Shown: positions 60,237-64,000 of the stretch, piece after piece
Position numbering within the stretch: the first letter of the stretch is position 1
Layout of the letters: every line of letters starts with the position of its first letter
NCBI GenBank assembly: GCA_964416385.1
Contig: CAYQDW010000002.1
Coordinates: 21,277-85,276, forward strand
Origin: JAUHWL01 sp964416385
GTDB lineage: Bacteria; Bacteroidota; Bacteroidia; Flavobacteriales; Schleiferiaceae
Length of the DNA stretch: 64,000 nt
Direction: 5' to 3'
Notes under the pieces: generated by a model
Told to the model about the DNA's origin: nothing
The model's input: the letters and a program-made list of their open reading frames with translations, nothing else
The model's database searches: none
Position numbers and translations under genes: made by a program

Positions 60237-61150
60237 TTATACTAATAAAGCACAATCAGCTCGATATAGAAAAGTGGGATCACTGCATAAAAAAAGACAC
60301 TTCTGGTTTGTTTTATGGCTACAGTTGGTATTTAGATACTTTAGTTAAAGAATGGGATGCACTTGTGTATAACGACTATGAAGCGGTTTTTCCACTCATT
60401 AAAGGCAAAAAGTTTGGCTTCAATTATTTGTTTCGCCCATATGGCACCCAGCAACTTGGCATTTTTTCGCATATAAATAAATCGCCAGAATTAGTTCATG
60501 CCTTTGTAGAAGCCATTCCAGCAAATTACCGCTACGTAGATGTTTTTTTAAATACAGATAATCCGGTAGATCTCATAAATGCACGCTGGCTGAGGCGAAA
60601 TGTGAATTATGAATTAAGCCTGAACCGCGCCTACAAAGCCATTTATGATGGTTACAGCAAGCAAACGGTTCGCAACCTGAACAAGGCTAAAAAACATAAG
60701 CACCGCATTTTTGAATACGACAGTCCGGAGCAGCTGGTAGAGCTCTTTAAAGCCAATAAGGGGAAGGAAGTAAACACGCTAACTGAGGCCAATTACAGCA
60801 AGATTCTGCACATCATGCATGTAATGCTGCACAAGAGGCGAGGGTATTTATGGACCATCTATGATGACCACAACACCATTATTTGCGGGGCCTTTTTTGT
60901 AGAAATGGGTGGCCGCATTGTGTTGCTTTTTTCAGCCGCAGATAAAACAGCCAAACAACAGCACGCCATGACCTATTTGCTTGATGAGCTCTTTATAGCC
61001 CGTGCCGGAGATCAGATCATTTTTGACTTTGAAGGGTCAAACATACCCGGGTTGGCGCGTTTTTATGCCGGTTTTGGAGCTATCGAAAAGACCTATTATA
61101 ACCTGCACATCAATCGCTTACCGGCACCGTTAAAGTGGCTAAAGCGCTAA
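60233..61150 (+). CDS. FemAB-like GNAT acyltransferase
   Basis: Protein of 305 residues with the GNAT/FemX-like double-lobe fold. Landmarks are FYGYSWYLDTLVKEWDALVY, FNYLFRPYGTQQLGIFS, SKQTVRNLNKAKKHKHRIFEY and a late GDQIIFDFEGSNIPGLARFYAGFGA, which matches the acyl-CoA/aminoacyl-binding segment of Bacteroidota members in polysaccharide loci. The start MIILIKHNQLDIEKW overlaps the deacetylase stop; a start at 60182 would add unconserved residues. It probably attaches an acyl or aminoacyl group to a sugar intermediate. Confidence 0.82.
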   Translation: MIILIKHNQLDIEKWDHCIKKDTSGLFYGYSWYLDTLVKEWDALVYNDYEAVFPLIKGKKFGFNYLFRPYGTQQLGIFSHINKSPELVHAFVEAIPANYRYVDVFLNTDNPVDLINARWLRRNVNYELSLNRAYKAIYDGYSKQTVRNLNKAKKHKHRIFEYDSPEQLVELFKANKGKEVNTLTEANYSKILHIMHVMLHKRRGYLWTIYDDHNTIICGAFFVEMGGRIVLLFSAADKTAKQQHAMTYLLDELFIARAGDQIIFDFEGSNIPGLARFYAGFGAIEKTYYNLHINRLPAPLKWLKR

Positions 61151-61672
61151 CTAAAAGTCGCTCTGAATTTCCTGCTTTAAGAAGTTAATGGCTGCCCGGG
61201 TAGGAAACTGATTCATTTCCATGGTTTCTTCCAGCACCTTTTTGCTGAGCTCAACACCCGGTAAATTATCAGGAAGTTTACCGGCAATGTTGTTAATAAT
61301 ACTTACCGTGGCACTTTTAGCCGTAACTACCATGCGCCAGGCTTCATCACTCACATAGATCTGCTGGCTTAGGTTATACTCAAACTCATCTCTAATAGCC
61401 TTTAGCAACACCTGCTGGTATTGTTTTACGGTAAGGTTGGCACTACTGTGGCGCACTAAAAGGCTGCTGGGGGTTATGCGCTCCAGAAACAATGAAAGTC
61501 GTTCAAAAGCCTGCAAGCGTATGGGTAGGGCGTTTTTTTGGTTCTTTTTACGAAGCTGGTAAATCCTACGTTTGTCTTCGTTATCAACAAAGTTGCTGAG
61601 TATTAGGTAGGTGAGCAGCAGCATCAATAATGCAGGGAAAGTATATTTGAGTATCTCTAGAAAAACTTCCAT
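61151..61672 (-). CDS. Hypothetical single-pass membrane protein
   Basis: Protein of 173 residues with one N-terminal membrane helix (about 6-26, LKYTFPALLMLLLTYLIL) and a charged helical cytoplasmic domain (DEDKRRIYQLRKKNQKN-like start, LQAFERLSLFLERITPSSLLVRH). The start MEVFLEILK was chosen over an ATG at 61843 that would run through the aspartate aminotransferase promoter. The family is conserved in Bacteroidota; function unknown. Its stop directly meets the GNAT stop. Confidence 0.7.
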   Translation of the reverse strand: MEVFLEILKYTFPALLMLLLTYLILSNFVDNEDKRRIYQLRKKNQKNALPIRLQAFERLSLFLERITPSSLLVRHSSANLTVKQYQQVLLKAIRDEFEYNLSQQIYVSDEAWRMVVTAKSATVSIINNIAGKLPDNLPGVELSKKVLEETMEMNQFPTRAAINFLKQEIQSDF

Positions 61673-61765
61673 TTTTTTATCGGGAATGAGGGGTAGCAAA
61701 TATCTAAAAAACACGCTGCTATGCAATAATGATAAACACATGTCATAGTCTTTCACAAATTCCAA

Positions 61766-61773
61766 TAATTTTG
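61766..61773 (+). promoter_or_regulatory. -7 promoter element of the aminotransferase
   Basis: TAATTTTG is an exact TAnnTTTG match. Predicted start is about 61777, 17 bases before the ATG. No TTG at -33 was found. Confidence 0.45.
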
Positions 61774-61793
61774 CCCCTCTTTTAACAGAAATT

Positions 61794-62987
61794 ATGCACC
61801 CCATATCCCATCGCCTCGGCAAGGTTGAAATGCCAATGACCATAGAAATGAGCAGGAAGAGCAGAGAGCTTCAAGCCAAGGGCATTGATGTTATTGCACT
61901 TAATTTGGGCGAACCGGATTTTGATACGCCTCAATTCATAAAAGATGCTGCAAAAGAGGCTATAGACCAGAATTACTCGCATTATATGCCTGTTGCTGGA
62001 TACGCTGATTTGCGCGAGGTTATTGCCGCCAAACTAAAACGCGACAATTGCCTTACCTACAGCCCTGATGAAATAGTGGTGAGTACTGGTGCCAAACAGA
62101 GCATCATAAATGTGGTGCTTTCTCTGGTAAATGAGGGTGATGAGGTTATCATTCCAGCACCGTACTGGGTGAGCTATGTAGAGCAAGTAAAGCTTATTGA
62201 TGGCGTGCCGATAGTACTGCCAACCAGTTTGGAAAGCCAGTTTAAGATTTCACCCGAGCAACTGCGAAATGCCATTACAGACAAGAGCAAACTGCTGATG
62301 ATTAGCAGCCCCAATAACCCCAGCGGGGCCATGTATACGCGTGAAGAACTAGCTGCCCTGGCAGAAGTTATCGCCACAAAAAAAGACCTTTACGTCATGT
62401 ATGATGAGATTTATGAGCTCATCACATTTGGAACCGAACATGTAAGCCTGGCCAGCTTTGATGCCATTAAAGATCAGGTTATTACGGTCAACGGCCTGTC
62501 AAAAGGATTTGCCATGACGGGCTGGCGTCTCGGTTATATGGCTGCCCCAAAATGGATTGCTGATGCTTGTGATAAGATTCAGAGCCAATTTACCAGTGGT
62601 ACCAATTCAATTACCCAGCGTGCAGCCATTGCAGCACTGGCAGAACCGCCTGCCCGCATACAGTACATGGTTGATGAATTTGCCCAGCGCCGAGAATTAA
62701 TGTACGCTTTGCTTAAAGAAATACCAGGTTTTAAGCTCTACAAACCAGATGGCGCCTTTTATATGTTTGTAGAGGTAAATGCTATTTTGGGTAAATCGGC
62801 AAACGGCCAAAAAATTGAAACCGGCCTTGATTTAGCGATGTATCTGCTAAATACTGCACATGTAAGTTGCGTACCGGGAGAGGCTTTTGGTCTAGAAGGT
62901 TACATCCGCTTTAGCTTTGCAGCTGCAACAGAGGTGTTGAAAGAAGCGTGTAAACGCATTGATAACGCCATCCGCAAACTTAGTTAG
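61794..62987 (+). CDS. Class I PLP-dependent aspartate-type aminotransferase
   Basis: Fold-type I aminotransferase of 397 residues in the I-gamma (AspB-like) group. Visible features are ALNLGEPDFDTPQFIKDAA, the cofactor contact STGAKQSIINV, SSPNNPSGAMY, the Asp-Tyr site VMYDEIYELITF, and the Schiff-base lysine in VNGLSKGFAMTGWRLGYM. The C-terminal Arg for the substrate carboxylate is in YIRFSFA. Aspartate and 2-oxoglutarate are the likeliest pair. It has its own promoter and is followed two bases later by the heptose kinase gene. Confidence 0.92.
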   Translation: MHPISHRLGKVEMPMTIEMSRKSRELQAKGIDVIALNLGEPDFDTPQFIKDAAKEAIDQNYSHYMPVAGYADLREVIAAKLKRDNCLTYSPDEIVVSTGAKQSIINVVLSLVNEGDEVIIPAPYWVSYVEQVKLIDGVPIVLPTSLESQFKISPEQLRNAITDKSKLLMISSPNNPSGAMYTREELAALAEVIATKKDLYVMYDEIYELITFGTEHVSLASFDAIKDQVITVNGLSKGFAMTGWRLGYMAAPKWIADACDKIQSQFTSGTNSITQRAAIAALAEPPARIQYMVDEFAQRRELMYALLKEIPGFKLYKPDGAFYMFVEVNAILGKSANGQKIETGLDLAMYLLNTAHVSCVPGEAFGLEGYIRFSFAAATEVLKEACKRIDNAIRKLS

Positions 62988-62988
62988 T

Positions 62989-63975
62989 GTGACGGTAGCA
63001 CAGCTAAAAGACCTATTTGCTTCCTTTTCGCAAAAAACCGTTTTGCTTATTGGCGATGGTATGGTAGATGCCTATATGTGGGGCAACGTGAACCGACAAA
63101 GTCCGGAGGCACCTGTACCCGTAGTAGATGTTTTTCGTCAAGAAAAGAGATTGGGCGGTGCTGCAAATGTGGCCAAGAATCTTTCTGCATTGGGTGCGCG
63201 CACTATTTTTTGTGGTTTTGTTGGCGATGATGAAAACGGTGAGATATTTAAAGATTTGCTCACCACAAACGGCCTAGAGCATACTGGACTTTATACCGTT
63301 TCTGGAAGGCCAACTACTGTTAAAACACGTGTTATTGCTCATAACAAACACATTTTACGGGTAGATGAAGAAGTGACGGATGCCTTACCAGATTATGCAC
63401 CGTTTATACAACGTCTTGCACAAATCATTAACATGGAGCCGATAGACGTCATCCTTTTTCAGGATTATGATAAAGGGGTAATTACCCCACAGGTTATTCA
63501 GGCTGTTGTCCATTTGGCTCATCAACACAACATACCTACAGTTGTAGACCCCAAGAAAAAGAATTTTATGGCTTATGAGGGTGTTACACTTTTTAAGCCC
63601 AATCTCAAAGAAATTAAGGAAGGCCTGCAAATACAATTTAATGCTAGAAATGACGCTGAACTCAAAAACGCGGTTGCCAAATTACGCGCTGCTTTATCGG
63701 CAGAAATGGTGCTTCTTACGCTAAGCGAATTAGGCGTGTACATTCAATTTGAAGGTGGAGAAAAGCATCTCCCGGCTTTTGAGCGCCAAATAGTGGATGT
63801 GAGCGGTGCTGGTGATACGGTGGTAAGTGTGGCCGCCCTTGCGCTTGCAGGGGGTTGCAATCCTGAGCACATTGCCTTTTTGGCCAATCTTGCCGGTGGA
63901 CTGGTATGCGAAGAAGTTGGCGTAGTACCGATAAATAAAGAAAAGCTCCTGCAAGAGGCGTTGAACCTTGTTTAG
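62989..63975 (+). CDS. D-glycero-beta-D-manno-heptose-7-phosphate kinase (RfaE domain I)
   Basis: PfkB-family sugar kinase of 328 residues that makes the 1,7-bisphosphate of heptose for ADP-heptose synthesis. It shows LLIGDGMVDAYMWGNVNRQSPEAPVPV, LGGAANVAKNLSALGA and the PfkB motif VDVSGAGDTVVSVAALAL with its catalytic Asp. Only the kinase domain of HldE is present; the nucleotidyltransferase half is not in this window and may be a separate gene. The start is a GTG one base after the aminotransferase stop; a TTG further upstream would overlap that gene by 29 bases. Confidence 0.9.
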   Translation: MTVAQLKDLFASFSQKTVLLIGDGMVDAYMWGNVNRQSPEAPVPVVDVFRQEKRLGGAANVAKNLSALGARTIFCGFVGDDENGEIFKDLLTTNGLEHTGLYTVSGRPTTVKTRVIAHNKHILRVDEEVTDALPDYAPFIQRLAQIINMEPIDVILFQDYDKGVITPQVIQAVVHLAHQHNIPTVVDPKKKNFMAYEGVTLFKPNLKEIKEGLQIQFNARNDAELKNAVAKLRAALSAEMVLLTLSELGVYIQFEGGEKHLPAFERQIVDVSGAGDTVVSVAALALAGGCNPEHIAFLANLAGGLVCEEVGVVPINKEKLLQEALNLV

Positions 63976-64000
63976 GTGAATTTTAAATCATAAATGCACT

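Noticed and set aside
1..64000. CRISPR arrays, insertion sequences, prophage, integrons
   Set aside because: No spaced repeats, transposase, integrase or phage structural genes were seen.

Overview
The window looks like a chromosomal segment of an aerobic, pigmented Bacteroidota, most likely within Flavobacteriales; the genus cannot be fixed from sequence alone. The signs are a gliding-type C-terminal secretion tail on a GH16 glucanase, a short archaeal-type ProS, a CruF/CrtD carotenoid pair, DUF3467 directly behind rpoC, families typical of the phylum, the near absence of Shine-Dalgarno sequences, and several good matches to the Bacteroidota promoter (TTG about 19 bp upstream of TAnnTTTG). 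No phage, insertion sequence, CRISPR array or rRNA was seen. Two runs of exactly 100 N mark scaffold joins; both are flanked by identical sequence and look like collapsible assembly gaps.

Layout. 1-4.9 kb: end of rpoB, rpoC and a DUF3467 gene. 4.9-7.6 kb: class III aminotransferase, then an ECF sigma / anti-sigma / Spy-like envelope-stress triad. 7.8-11.3 kb: yihY-nadC diverging from rlmH and holA. 11.4-18.6 kb: SRPBCC-GyrI fusion, M49 peptidase lipoprotein, TerC, lipocalin, secreted GH16 and a gap-split hypothetical. 18.6-21.1 kb: carotenoid genes. 21.2-26.4 kb: a PadR-controlled PspC operon whose promoter carries a 17-bp-phased operator array, a four-gene DinB/zinc-ribbon operon and Hsp20. 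26.6-29.8 kb: M48 protease, AGMO-like hydroxylase, lysoplasmalogenase and a BamE-like protein. 29.8-35.9 kb: priA, pfkA, an RNA methyltransferase and hypotheticals. 36-40.5 kb: TauE/SafE, ArsC/Spx, DUF3050, and an SDR diverging from an HxlR regulator. 40.5-42.7 kb: a CstB-like persulfide dioxygenase/rhodanese under a cysteine-rich Crp/Fnr protein. 42.8-51.2 kb: PIN-PhoH and a four-gene outer-membrane operon headed by a low-complexity lipoprotein. 51.2-54.8 kb: proS, tRNA-Glu, rpsT, radC. 54.8-61.2 kb: a surface-glycan modification cluster (UDP-GlcNAc epimerase, toroid protein, AAC(3)-fold acyltransferase, SDR, deacetylase, FemAB-like GNAT) holding a truncated HEPN toxin remnant. 61.2-64 kb: membrane hypothetical, aspartate aminotransferase and heptose-phosphate kinase.

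The most interesting units are: (i) the Crp/Fnr protein whose cAMP-binding cassette is replaced by a Cys-rich loop, next to a CstB-like enzyme whose promoter carries a GTGA-N6-TCAC site near -40; (ii) the DUF4252-PadR-PspC operon with four AGTA(C/T)T cores at exactly 17-bp steps over its promoter; and (iii) the coupled AGMO-like/lysoplasmalogenase genes, which suggest ether-lipid turnover.
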